A DNA stretch of 28,690 nt. Origin: Hemicentrotus pulcherrimus. Lineage: Eukaryota > Echinodermata > Echinoidea > Camarodonta > Strongylocentrotidae. How positions within the stretch are numbered: the first letter of the stretch is position 1; the number at the start of each line of letters is the position of its first letter. This document shows, piece by piece, positions 1-18,554 of this stretch. Position numbers and translations under genes: made by a program. Under the pieces are notes generated by a model. It saw only the letters and a program-made list of their open reading frames with translations, made no database searches and had not been told where the DNA came from. The stretch is from positions 173,213-201,902 of the forward strand of contig BEXV01000303.1 of assembly GCA_003118195.1 (NCBI GenBank), written 5' to 3'.

Positions 1-344
1 CAGTGCTGCTCCCGGTAAATGTTGATAAATTTCAAAATAGCGCTTACAGCTATACAATACTAGCTGCGACCATGAAAATCTCAGAGTATGAAGTTGTCAT
101 ATATAATTTTCAAACGGGAACAGCTAATCGGTCGATTTTAGTCAAGAAACATTGTTTGATGGTTTAATTAATATCTTGACCTTGAGAGGGAGCTATACAA
201 CATTGAGAGTTTATTATTTACAATTTCATAACTTTAGACTCGATTTCAACTGCGACAACGATCACTGAATATTGTAGGATCGCATATGCTTCTGATATGT
301 TCATTTGAACCAAATTAATGACCCCATACCAAAACTTTGTATTA
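1..344. repeat. Dispersed repeat R1, copy 1 (SMU1 intron 1)
   Basis: This stretch aligns along nearly its whole length with 4437-4765 in the same orientation. Shared landmarks are TAGCTGCGACCATG, CTTGAGAGGGAG, GACTCGATTTCAAC, GCGACAACGATCA and a common right end at GACCCCATACCAAAAC. No long open frame or clear terminal inverted repeat is visible, so I call it a non-coding interspersed repeat of unknown class. Its left end may lie outside the window. Confidence 0.75.
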
Positions 345-1038
345 GTGCTGCGACGGGTAGTCGAATACTCGAGTACCCACACTGTTGACAACTACTCGAG
401 TACGATTTCTTGTACCCGAATATTCGGCCGCAAAATTAAAAAAATAAAATTTTTTTTTTTTTAAATCCTGGTCACCTGGCACTGTCCAGGCCGACGCTAC
501 CTGTGCCAGGGAGAGTGGCAGCCGCTGGCATGGTACCGTCGGTAAAAAAGATTACCAATTCAAGCACTGTCAAACTCACCACTCAGAAACTGGGACCAAA
601 TGTCCGGGTTTCTGTTTGGACTCGGAGGAAAATGGATTATTCTGCCATCTTTGGTTTTTAAAACAGCATTGTTTACTTTTATTATTATTATTAAATCGGC
701 ACCTTCAACTGCAACTCGAGGTTAAATTGCATGAGTTTTCGCGGACGGACCTGGGATATACTGCTCCCATGGTATGGTGGTGGCAAAAAAATATCAAAAA
801 GAAAAGAAAAAAATACAAAAAATCCAACAAATTATAAAAAACATGGCGTCCGAATATTAAAGTATTCGCTTGTAAGCCTGGAAGTGTACTATGGTACCTC
901 ATTACACTGTTGTGCACAGCCTTACTTTGTATTACCTTTAAGTGAAATTGTTGCACATTTTAGCATGGATGGAGTAGAGATGTAGGATACCATACCCTAC
1001 TTGTGCATCTAATTGAATTTTGATAACTATGTTTTTAG
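345..1038. other. Rest of SMU1 intron 1; no gene seen
   Basis: Non-coding sequence up to the splice acceptor ending at 1038. Around 360-425 there are several CTCGAGTA/GGGTA-type palindromic pieces, followed by an A/T run. I found no exon that would encode the missing SMU1 N-terminus (a short piece ending in a GA dinucleotide before a GT donor), so exon 1 is probably left of the window. Short open frames here have no coding character. Confidence 0.5.
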
Positions 1039-9352
<8,314 letters not shown>

Positions 9353-11758
9353 GCTGCACAGACAGGAGATAGACTATATTTAGGGGCTTAGTTCATGGAT
9401 TTTAGCTTTTTGAAATCTAATGTGGGCTATTTTCCCCAGCATGCCTAAAAGCCACTTAGGGTCCACTTACAAAAATCGTTATTGGACATTCTGAAAAATC
9501 TTTTCAGAAATCAAGTACACCTGTAATCCAATACAGTGGATCGTCGTTATAAAGAACTCTGTAACTATAACAAGTAAGGAATTGTCCTACTTCTTTGTTT
9601 CCTGTTGGATCCTCTCCACCCTCCGATAGATCAAGAATTCAAGAATGCTTTATAAAAATTTGACTTGGACCCATGGAGTTTCTTATTTAGATTCCACTGT
9701 TATAAGAGAGCAATCATATCATTATAACGTCACCCACTGAAGGTCGTGCCGGAGGCATTATGTGTTTGATCCCGCTTTCTAGTTATGAGCAGATAAAGGT
9801 CAGTGCAGAACAAATTGTGAAATACATGGGAGTCGAAATACTGGATACGTGCTCAAGAAAGTTATGTAATCATTATTCATTCATGCTTATTCATTGCACT
9901 CCATGATACACAGGTGGAAGTAATCTTAAAAAGGGGGAAACAGAGGCTATTTATGTAGCACCTCCATCGCTGTAGGAGTGATTATTTCAAAATGTACAAA
10001 ATGGGACCTCTTCATGTTTTGAAGATCTGTGGATATTCAAGGTCATTGCAGCCATGTGCTAACCGTGAACTGGTCTATTGAGTCTGAACTTCACCATAGG
10101 AAAACAAACTTATTAGATATTGGGGTAAGTAGGTCAAGGGTCATAAAGATCAATTCCATGATGTTCTGTGTTTCTGGCTTCTTCTTTTTTAATAATAATA
10201 TCTGAAGTACCATTTGAGAAAATTGACCTTAAGCTGGGTACAATCAGAATGATTAGATTTTGGGGTTTTTGGATCAGAGGTTAGAGGTCATGATATCGTA
10301 TGTTTTGTCTACCAAACGTAGAGCTATTATCTTCCTGAAATACAATGTATCCTGAACATTTAGTAATAAATGAACTGAATGTAGACAAAGGCATATCAGA
10401 GAGGCAGTGTCACTCACCTTGTTCAGTTTCATGAGTTCAAGGTTGCATATCTTTCCTGTAATTTGAATTTATCATGCAAAGAGATAAATTGTAATTTGAT
10501 GACTGACAGATCGATGGAATTCCGCCAAACTTGGGTCATGTATGTATCTTGCAGAGCCAATGAACTGATTAGATTTTGGGGTCACGAGATCCAAGGTCAA
10601 AGCTCACATGACTCATTATGTATGCAAAAATAGCTCGCTTCTGTTTTGGTTTGTAAAACTGCTCCATGGCGGAGGCATCATATTTGACTGGGCGTGGTCG
10701 AAGGTTCATCTAGTTTCTTTTTAATCTTCTCTTCCAGTTTCACTTTATTCACTTGCAGTATGGATATAACACTTACAGAATGGTTACCTCTCATAATGTG
10801 TGTACATGTAAATGTATTATGTATACTTTTTTAACAGATTGTGCTTCATGTCATGTTTGGGGTTGGATACATATTACATGAGATATGTCAATAATAGGCC
10901 CCATTTCAAGGTACATCAAGTTTGCATAATTTATTCAAACAGATTTAAATTGCAAAGAACAAACAGTGAAAAAAAAAGACTGCCCAAATGCTATAAATGC
11001 TTGCTTATTTGTGAATTTGAATACCTTAACGTTCATCAGGGCGGTGCAGGTGCGAAGTTGAAAGCATTTACATGCATTTTTAATTTGAACATGCTTTTTG
11101 AATGAAATAATTAGCTTTTTTAATGTTGATCTCGGTGATCATGCAAATTCCCTCGAAATTGAACGATTGCATTGTTAAATCGGATGCAACGTTGACACCG
11201 TGGTTTTTTACAACACTTGAGCATTCCATAGATTACTTATCTTAAGACTTCAATTGATTAACGATTCTGCTTAACAAGATCCATGAATGCATTTTAAATT
11301 TTTAATGAAAAGATTAAGAAATAAGATAGTGGAGATAAACATATGATTGTGATGAATGTAGACAAGATAGACTGAAGGGTTTCTAAATGTATCTAGCAAT
11401 GTACATTTGTTGAGCATTCATTTGATGGCACTCTTCCAGCTAATAGGGACATGGCAAACTATAATTTCCCATCATAGTGAGGTGTAGCTTTTATTCAAAT
11501 GCTCTGTATAGATATTGTATATATTATCATGTATGCTTCATAAATTTTGTACATAAATTCCCACCTCTGATGTCCATGTGTATTACAATGTTTTGGTCTT
11601 GGTGTGAAGATGAGATCATTGCATTCTTTGCATTGTGTGGGAATGAGGACAGGAATGAGTACTGATATGTTGTGATTTGGGGGTGTTTTTTTTTTTTTTT
11701 TTTTTTTTTTTGTTTTTTTTAAAATACATTTTAACCTTTCTTTTCTTTTACCCCCCCC
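9353..11758 (+). other. SMU1 3' UTR and downstream sequence; degenerate GGTCA-rich repeat
   Basis: No further gene is seen. A canonical AATAAA lies at 10365-10370, about 1 kb after the stop, and is the best poly(A) signal candidate. Three diverged units share ATTAGAT-TTGGGGT followed by GGTCA pieces, near 10111, 10248 and 10568. Two GCCGGAGGCAT/GGCGGAGGCAT boxes (about 9748 and 10670) suggest one old interspersed family. Open frames at 10812-11105 and 11477-11665 lack homology and look like chance. The region ends in poly-T and poly-C before the gap. Confidence 0.55.
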
Positions 11759-12030
11759 NNNNNNNNNNNNNNNNNNNNNNNNNNNNNNNNNNNNNNNNNN
11801 NNNNNNNNNNNNNNNNNNNNNNNNNNNNNNNNNNNNNNNNNNNNNNNNNNNNNNNNNNNNNNNNNNNNNNNNNNNNNNNNNNNNNNNNNNNNNNNNNNNN
11901 NNNNNNNNNNNNNNNNNNNNNNNNNNNNNNNNNNNNNNNNNNNNNNNNNNNNNNNNNNNNNNNNNNNNNNNNNNNNNNNNNNNNNNNNNNNNNNNNNNNN
12001 NNNNNNNNNNNNNNNNNNNNNNNNNNNNNN
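11759..12030. other. Assembly gap (272 N)
   Basis: A run of N flanked by eight C on the left and fourteen C on the right. The assembly probably broke inside a C-homopolymer or a C-rich repeat. The true size and content are unknown, and open frames spanning the Ns are artefacts. Single Ns inside poly-G and poly-C also occur at 19254 and 24360. Confidence 0.98.
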
Positions 12031-12189
12031 CCCCCCCCCCCCCCAGTCAGAGAGTGCTCAAAATAGCCCAGGACAGTAAGGGTAAATTTAAAACTGAGTT
12101 TGAATTCATACACATTCTATGCTTAATGTCTTCAATGTTTAAATTCATTTTATTGATTAGCAATGATATCAGACGGAAGCATATAAGAA

Positions 12190-12274
12190 TTTGTGTGTAT
12201 TGCAAGGTTCTGGAATCATCAAAATGATAAGAAATTTTGCCAAGTCTTGGTAAAGTTACAAACACTGTACACTG
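12190..12274 (-). repeat. Dispersed repeat R3, copy 1
   Basis: Matches 16024-16106 in the same orientation. Shared landmarks: GCAAGGTTCTGGAATCATC, AAAATGAT, GTAAAGTTACAA and CACTGTACAC. On the minus strand both copies keep an open frame reading HFDDSRTLQYT. This may be a remnant of a transposon protein or chance in a short repeat. Confidence 0.7.
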
Positions 12275-12804
12275 TTACATGACATATTTAGAATATAAAG
12301 GCATTTGAAGAGCCATGCTTTTCAGGGAACACGTCTTATCTGATGTTCTCCCACACTTGCATAATGAGAATGATAACGCTCACAAATTATTTTTCACCTC
12401 TTCCAGAACTCAACCTTCACTTTAAGAGGCAAGTTCATATTAAAGATTTAAACCAAGCCTCAAATATTTCCAGGCTTCTTACCAGAGATTTTGACTCCTC
12501 TTTGTTAATTTTGAGCAAGATATTCCCTTTTTTTTTTTAAACATCAATATAGATATCAGTAGTGAAAAGAAATATCCTAAGCCTCAGGAAGAGCCCAGCA
12601 ATGGTGGTCCAATTATGAATTTTTCAAAACACACACCAACAACAAAAATACAATGAGGGTTAGAGAATATCCCATTTCAGAGTCCCGCAAAATATTTGTT
12701 CCATATGTTCTTCATTCATTTAACACAATACTGTACATGTAATACCAAGCACCTGGGGAAATGCCTTGTTCAGAGTTCAGCATTAATGGTCTGCTATATC
12801 ATAA

Positions 12805-12998
12805 TACAGTCAAACCTGCTTTAGTGACCACCTGTCTACAAAGACCACCTGTCTACAAAGGCCACATTTGTCGTTTCCCTTGAAAATGGTTTCTCATAGA
12901 ACCATGTACTAGAGGAACCTGTCTACAAAGACCACCTGTCTACAAAGGCCACTTTTTGTGTTTCCCTTGGGTGGTCGCTATAGACAGGTTTGACTGTA
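12805..12998. mobile_element. MITE-like element with TACAGTCAAACCTG inverted ends
   Basis: Left end TACAGTCAAACCTG (12805) and right end CAGGTTTGACTGTA (to 12998) are exact inverted repeats. The similarity runs inward to GACCACC/GGTGGTC. Internally, ACCACCTGTCTACAAAG is iterated, and a longer block ending GTTTCCCTT occurs twice. It has no coding capacity. The TA at each end fits a Tc1/mariner-type TA target site, which is inference. Similar non-autonomous elements are common in marine invertebrate genomes. Confidence 0.85.
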
Positions 12999-13030
12999 GT
13001 ATTCAAAGTATCATGAGTGATGGTCTTTGT

Positions 13031-13148
13031 TCAGAGTCCTGCAATAATAATCATATTCATTTTGGCATCCAGGTAGTGCTTTGCTTCATCATAACCGATA
13101 AATATTGAAATTTCTTGACTTTGATGAATAGACCAGGTCCAGCATACT
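13031..13148 (-). pseudogene. Degenerate MRPL22 last-exon copy C
   Basis: Read on the minus strand, this begins MLDLVY, as the real exon does, then shifts frame and loses the segment containing GPPPEK. It resumes as GYDEAKHYLDAKMN and ends IIIAGL-stop at 13031, like the true C-terminus (GYDQAKHYIQSKRN, VIAGL-stop). The copy has no splice acceptor. It follows copy B directly and ends the tandem series. Confidence 0.85.
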
Positions 13149-13154
13149 AGGGGC

Positions 13155-13300
13155 TCAGATTCCTGCCATATCAGTCCTGATCCTTTTGGACTATAAGTAG
13201 TGCCATGCTTGATCAAAGCCTGTAATCTTTGATTTCTCTGGTGGAGGTCCTAATTCCTGGATTATGATGAATATATAGCAGAAGACCAAGTCTTACATAC
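13155..13300 (-). pseudogene. Degenerate MRPL22 last-exon copy B
   Basis: The minus strand reads GPPPEKSKITGFDQAWHYL, an in-frame TAG, then SKRIRTDMAGI-stop. Against the functional exon this is the same segment with substitutions and one nonsense codon. The 5' part of the unit (equivalent of MLDLVYCH) is present in mutated form and follows immediately after the functional stop codon. No acceptor site is included, so the copy is non-coding unless transcribed as part of the 3' UTR. Confidence 0.88.
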
Positions 13301-13307
13301 AAGAAAC

Positions 13308-16300
13308 TCAAAGTCCTGCAATAACAGTCCTGTTCCTTTTAGACTGTATGTAGTGCTTGGCTTGATCATAGCCGGTGAACTTGGGTTTCTCTGGTGGTGG
13401 TCCTTCCTGGAGTTTGATGTTTAGATGGCAGTAGACCAGGTCCAACATACTGGCCCTACCCTTAGCATGGAATCTGATAGCATGCTGGTATTTACCCTTC
13501 CCCACTAGTGCTTCCGCTGAGAAGAAAAAGAAGTAAATTGAACTTTAGTGAAAATAACAAAAAATTAAAATAAAATCCAATGGAATCAAACTATTACATT
13601 AATAATATTTTTCTAAATACAAAAATCCAACTACATCATGCTAGCTGTCATATAACTATCTACAAACTAAGGAATTTCACCCACTGTCTTTAGCCAGTTC
13701 ATTCGTAAGTGCAGTCGAGGTCACTATCCTCTGGAGATGAATGCATAACAGCACAACTAGCCTCCTCTAACCAATTACCCCAAAATAATAAATGTCCACA
13801 CAATTTACACACCATGTAAGCACCATTATTGCATCTATCGCTTCATTCAGAATTTCAGATCACACAATTTTTATGAATATTGAAAGAAAGTAACTGATGT
13901 TAAACCAGAGAGTTGATATTAATTCTGATGTGATGTTGCTCATAAACTCACCTATGTGTAGATTGGACTTGAATTCAACATTATGATTTTTCACAGCTTC
14001 TTCTTGGGCTTCCAAAAGGACCTGAACATGGGAAAAATTAAATCAGTTAACCCAAAGAATCCTTTGAAAACGTCACTAACATAGTTAACATGATTCTATA
14101 ATACTCAATTTTTACAAATTCACTCTCATATATAATTTCTCAAGCTTTCAAAGGGATATCTGGTACGGTTCTAAAAAAATTCAAGGAACATTTTTCAACC
14201 AGGAACCCATTTACTGCACCCAAGCAAAGAGAGTAGCAAGTGTATCAACACTTGGGTTGCTTTCTTTGCCTCTCTGCATGGTCGCTAGTTTGCCACACGA
14301 GCAATTTTGCGCAAAACAATTCGCTCTATTGACAGAAGGAGTGCCTTGTGCAACACAATGGCTTTGCAAAATTACCCATTTCCAGTCTTTATTAGCTCCA
14401 TAACAACCCTTTCAACACCAGTCTGAAAACATCTTGCACTAGAAACAGTTAAATAATCTTGAAAGCCTTTGGTACAATGTATATATCTATCCCATGATGA
14501 ATACAATATGGCACAGGGAAATTACTCTTGTTGCATATATAGATTATAGAGTTAATAACCTTATAAAAAAGTACTTTACTGCCAGGCTGATATACGAACC
14601 CTCCACATCTTGAATAAAATTACATGCATGAACTACTGAACCACAACACTTCTATATAGAAAGAGAGTGATACATTACAAAGGAACAGATATACAGATGA
14701 AAAAAGAAAGGGAAGGGGAAAAAATGGGAGATTTATAAACATGTAGGACATACCTCTCTTGCTATCTTAGCTGCTTTCTTATTCACATGTTCAAGCTGTG
14801 CTACAGCATCATCAATCATCATCCCTTTGATCTATTTGGTTGGAGAGAATAAATACAAAGGTATTACATAACAATGTATAAATAATGCAATATCTCTCCA
14901 TCAAATTAAAAGGAAATCCAACCCAAATAAACAGTTGTCAGAGAAGCAAAGGGATGATTATATCTGACAAAATATAAGAAAGTTATGAATTTTGGAAAGT
15001 TGTTGTCACTAAACAGTACATATGGGCACTTCAAATTGGCTGAAGCAGTAATGTCAATATGATGTAGTGCCAGACTACTTTCCCATCTGTTCCAACATAT
15101 AAAATGACTAAATTTAAATTGTTCATAAATTCATGGCTCAGGAGGGTCTATTTCTTTAGAAGACCCATAATAAAATGATATCTATAATATATTTTGAGTA
15201 GCGCCTCAAGGGAAAAGGAACTTACGAGAATAACAGAAATTAATGATATTTCTCTACACAGCAAATGGGCGAGTTATCCACGTCCTACGTCACAATCCAC
15301 TGACCAAACTACTAATTTGAGATTCGCATGGACTTGGTGATCTCATATTTCAAACATTCATAAATTCCTTTCTATTGGTCCGATTTCTGTTTTTATGCTT
15401 GCATACAAATTATACTTATTACAAGGGTTGGATTGCCCTTAAATATAGAATTTTAAGATTAAAATTCTGAATCATTTTAATTTGATACTACTGGCAGTGA
15501 ATGGATCTGATGCATCCGTCCTAATTAAAGTCTGACAATTTCACTACTTTAGGAATATCTTAATCTTTAAAATAACCCCACCAGAGATGATTATAAACCG
15601 ACAATGAAAAAGTTAAAAGTGACTTACAAAAGTAGTAATATACCACATCTTTCTTTGGCTATGCTTAATATCTCTCCGAGAGTAGTAGATTTCCTGCCAA
15701 AGACAAAGCAAAGTGGATAAATATTTCAATGACATTTTCTAGGCTTCTATCCTTGTAAAAGAAACAACAATTTACTTTTTTAATGTAACTTTTCTATCCC
15801 TACCTTACTTCAAGTTTCCATCCTTCTGGAGTAACTGTAATGGCTTGGTACATAAGTCTTTTCAATGCGATACAAATCTTAATTTTATCTGATCAATTGC
15901 AAGCAGTAGATGGCAGGTTCAAGTCCCGCTGGTTCCCAGATTTTTTCTGACTTGTTTTTCAATACAGATCGATCAATCAATCTTATTTACTGGGTGTAAG
16001 CCACAAATATGTTTCAATAAGTATTGGTGTGTACTGCAAGGTTCTGGAATCATCAAAATGATTAGAAATTTGGCCCATTCTTCGTAAAGTTACAAGCACT
16101 GTACACAGAAATATGTATATGGGACTATACACACTTGCGCGAAAAGTGGGTTTATCTCTCGCACACCAAAAGATTAACCAATTTACCAAACATATCCATT
16201 ACCAGTAGTAGGCGGTTTCCCTGCAAAATTGTTATCAACATGGATTAGTCAAAACATACTCTGTCACAGGATTGGTAATAAGTACTTCCATTTCATTTTT

Positions 16301-18554
16301 TGAAATTGGGGCGTTTCCAATACTGGTCTTTACCTTTAAAAAGGAGACGCACTTCACACATAACATATTGAGAATCAAAAGAACAGCCTTTAATACACAG
16401 CCAGGATAGTAATGCAGCTTTGTGTGCTACTAACTGTTTATCTTCATCACCTTGAAGCAGTACTTACACTCGAAGAAGAACCGGCGCTTGTTCAGAAACC
16501 TATCCAAAATTTGACCCGTAACTCCGGCATGGAGATACCCTACTACTTTTGTACTAGGCCTAAATCATACCCAAAATGAAGTAAATATTCATTAAATGTC
16601 CAAATAAAGATCACGAGTTAAAAGTCATTATGTTTATTACCTGTTTCGTGTCAATTTTCACTTTTCACAGGTTTCACAGCAAACTGCTGCACAATTCAAG
16701 TGCATACTGATGGTTGGTTGTGGGCGGGCGCGCACCTTCGTGAAATTATCTACCGTAATGAGGATCTGAGACATTACGATAGATAACTTCACACATTGGA
16801 GCGCCAGCCAGCAACCCACCATTGGTATGTACTTGTATTGTGCAGCTGTTTGCCGTGAAATCTGTGAAAAGTTTATACTAATATCAACGTTTATCTGAAA
16901 AATACTCCAAAAAATAACAAGGAAATTGACACGAAACAGGCAATAAACATAACAACTTTAAAACTCATGATCTTTATTTGGACATTTAATGAATATTTAC
17001 TTCACTTTTGGTATGTTTCAGTAGATGTCTAGGGTATCTTCACGCCAGAGTTAGGGGTCAAATTTTGGATAGGTTTCTGAACAAGCACCGATGAACCAAC
17101 TTAAGTTTTAAAAAAGTATAAGAAACCTAGGCCTAGACTAGACTGGCTGGAGACGAGACGTAGACCCATATGACTAGGGTGTCTGATCGCGCACCTAATG
17201 TTGTGTGCTAAAATCCTTCCCATTGAGATTGCACACATTCCTATGCAGTCTACGTGCATTGCGCGACCATGAAAATTGGTCAATGAATTTATGAACAAAA
17301 ATTGAAATTCAAACCTTTGGGGCTTGTGATCCTGAAGGTCAAACTTAATAAATGAGGTGTCATATGAAAGAGCAAGTTTTTCTCCATATTCCCCATAGGG
17401 GCGCAACCCGAAATTCTTAAAACATCTTGATCAAAACAGCGATTGAAATGTTGTTTGAATCCTAGCTCCAAAATTTGCCACTTTCCTAAGCTGCGCCCCC
17501 GCGGCTTAATTAGGGCTAAACTTCAGGAAAATATATATGCACTTTTTTTTTCGCTGGCCCCAAGAGATCATTTGCCCCAACAGTTTAAAAATACCCTTTC
17601 CCATATTTGTTGGATCAGCTAATTAAGGAGGCGTGAGCTCCGCTCAATCCAAACCATGGTTACATCGCGCAACATTTACGCGGGCGAACGATACAGTGAG
17701 TGAAAGTATGGGCAGCCGTTCGCGCACAAAAACCCGGAAGTGAATACACATTATAGTCAATGGTAATATCGTGTAGACAACGTGCACGCTGTCTCCGCTA
17801 TTTTGCCATTGACTATAACGTGTATTCACTTCCGGGTTTGAGGTAGTGAGATTGCTTCCCATACTAGTCAATGCGGAGACAGCGTGGCTCAAGCTAGAAG
17901 TTGCGCATGACATGCGTACGCTATGCATACGCTTGCATATCGCGCGATACAGCTGTTTGGCTAAATTTAGAAAAACAACATAACTCAGTCTGCGGTTACG
18001 TCTTTTTCGTCGATTCTGAACAAATCGATATGAATATTCCAGCTTTTTGGAGGGGCTGTATCTTTTGATAGAAACATTGATGAGACTTGAAATTTGAAAT
18101 GTAGTATTCTGATTACATTTTTAATTCAAATATCAAACTAAAATGGTGAAAAACGATCCCAAATTGAAAATTGAAAAATCGTTCAGACACCTCGTCCGGT
18201 CCCTAGTACTAGCTGTACCATTCCTTAATTTCTACTTACAGCAGGCTTTCTAGGTTCTCCGGGTTTTTGAGGAGGATAAACTTTCTTGTTTTTAGCATCC
18301 CATGCGAAGGAATTTGAAGATGTGTGCAGAAAAGATCGTTGTGTAAATGAATCACATTGACTTGAAATATTTACAGGCGCAGGGTGGAGTCCATTCGCGT
18401 TCAGCGGATTGTCCCCCGGAAAGCACACATAATTCGTAACCCGTGGGACTGCACATCCAGTGCCACCAAAGTGTTGAACTGAAAATGCAGCCGAAAATGT
18501 TCTTTGGCAAATTGCAGTGTACTTCAATGGTTTCATTAAATTCAAGGCTGACAT
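13308..18554 (-). CDS. MRPL22: MRPL22, mitochondrial large-subunit ribosomal protein uL22m
   Basis: A nuclear-encoded component of the mitochondrial large ribosomal subunit; the L22 family lines the peptide exit tunnel. Minus-strand coding exons with GT donors and AG acceptors: 18554-18240, 15693-15628, 14831-14754, 14021-13952, 13516-13308 (TGA). Together they give 245 residues. Recognition rests on colinear matches to the vertebrate protein as I recall it: NKKVYPPQKPGEPRKPA, EIYYSRRDIKHS…KMWY, GMMIDDAVAQLEHVNKKAAK, VLLEAQEEAVKNHNVEFKSNL, then LDLVYCHLNIKLQEGPPPEK. The start is supported by an in-frame TAA 13 codons upstream (18591-18593). The first ~75 residues, before the conserved block, are longer than in vertebrates and poorly conserved, as expected for a mitochondrial targeting region rich in Thr, Ser, Arg and Lys. 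Intron 1 (15694-18239) holds a very large palindrome. Downstream lie two broken copies of the last exon. Confidence 0.96.
14580..14648 (-). repeat. tRNA-like (SINE-like) fragment, tentative
   Basis: On the minus strand, GTGGTTCAGTAGTTCATGCA resembles a tRNA A-box region. GGAGGGTTCGTATATC, about 50 bases later, resembles a degenerate B box, followed by CAGCCTGGCA. Several consensus bases are wrong, so this is not a functional tRNA gene. It fits an old tRNA-derived SINE head. Confidence 0.4.
14907..15302 (-). repeat. Dispersed repeat R2, inverted copy (MRPL22 intron 2)
   Basis: Reverse-complement partner of 7078-7487. It begins with GGAAATCCAACC, has GGGCACTTCAAATTGGCTGA in the middle and ends CGTCACAATCCACTGA. 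It lies between MRPL22 exons 14754-14831 and 15628-15693. Confidence 0.7.
16024..16106 (-). repeat. Dispersed repeat R3, copy 2 (MRPL22 intron 1)
   Basis: Partner of 12190-12274, same orientation. Its minus-strand frame reads MGQISNHFDDSRTLQYT. A B-box-like GGTTCAAGTCC lies at about 15918, some 100 bases to the left, and may belong to the same element, but a complete tRNA-like head could not be traced. Confidence 0.65.
16482..17091. repeat. Long imperfect palindrome, arms ~285-300 bp (MRPL22 intron 1)
   Basis: The left arm (16482 to ~16768) is the reverse complement of the right arm (~16772 to 17091). Outer ends: CTTGTTCAGAAACCTATCCA at the left; TGGATAGGTTTCTGAACAAG at the right. Mid-arm, GAAGTAAATATTCATTAAAT pairs with its complement near 16985-17005. 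The centre is ATCTACCGTAATGAGGATCT then GAGACATTACGATAGAT, with almost no spacer. The right arm has an extra block of about 45 bases near 16870-16915. No open frame spans it. A foldback element or a MITE inserted head to head would look like this. In RNA it would form a very long hairpin. Confidence 0.9.
17731..17838. repeat. Inverted repeat with 33-bp arms (MRPL22 intron 1)
   Basis: AACCCGGAAGTGAATACACA and onward (17731-17763) pairs with 17806-17838, ending in CACTTCCGGGTT, with about one mismatch. The pairing extends weakly outward (GTATGGGCAGC against GCTTCCCATAC). A GCTGTCTCCGC piece inside the loop is complementary to GCGGAGACAGC at about 17873, so a second hairpin competes. Each arm carries an ETS-like CCGGAAGT core. 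Non-coding. Confidence 0.85.

Noticed and set aside
616..985. Open frames near 616-985 as a possible SMU1 first exon
   Set aside because: None reads like the expected short N-terminus or ends in the required phase before a GT donor. The exon at 1039 needs a preceding GA to complete Asp.
10240..10620. GGTCA pairs as real nuclear-receptor response elements
   Set aside because: The words sit inside a degenerate repeated unit, so their recurrence is explained by repeat ancestry rather than selection for binding.
11677..12113. Open frames of 120-129 codons across the N run on both strands
   Set aside because: They consist almost entirely of undetermined bases plus poly-T/poly-C, so they are artefacts of the gap.
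12829..12970. Repeated ACCACCTGTCTACAAAG units as a CRISPR-like array
   Set aside because: Units are irregular, lie inside a MITE with TA-flanked inverted ends, and the genome is clearly animal.
13031..13216. 61-codon open frame as a separate small gene
   Set aside because: It is a chimera of an out-of-frame part of copy B and the in-frame tail of copy C of the MRPL22 last exon, without a splice acceptor or its own promoter.
15905..15935. GGTTCAAGTCC as the B box of a tRNA gene
   Set aside because: No A box at the right spacing, no acceptor stem and no convincing anticodon arm. At most it is a SINE remnant.
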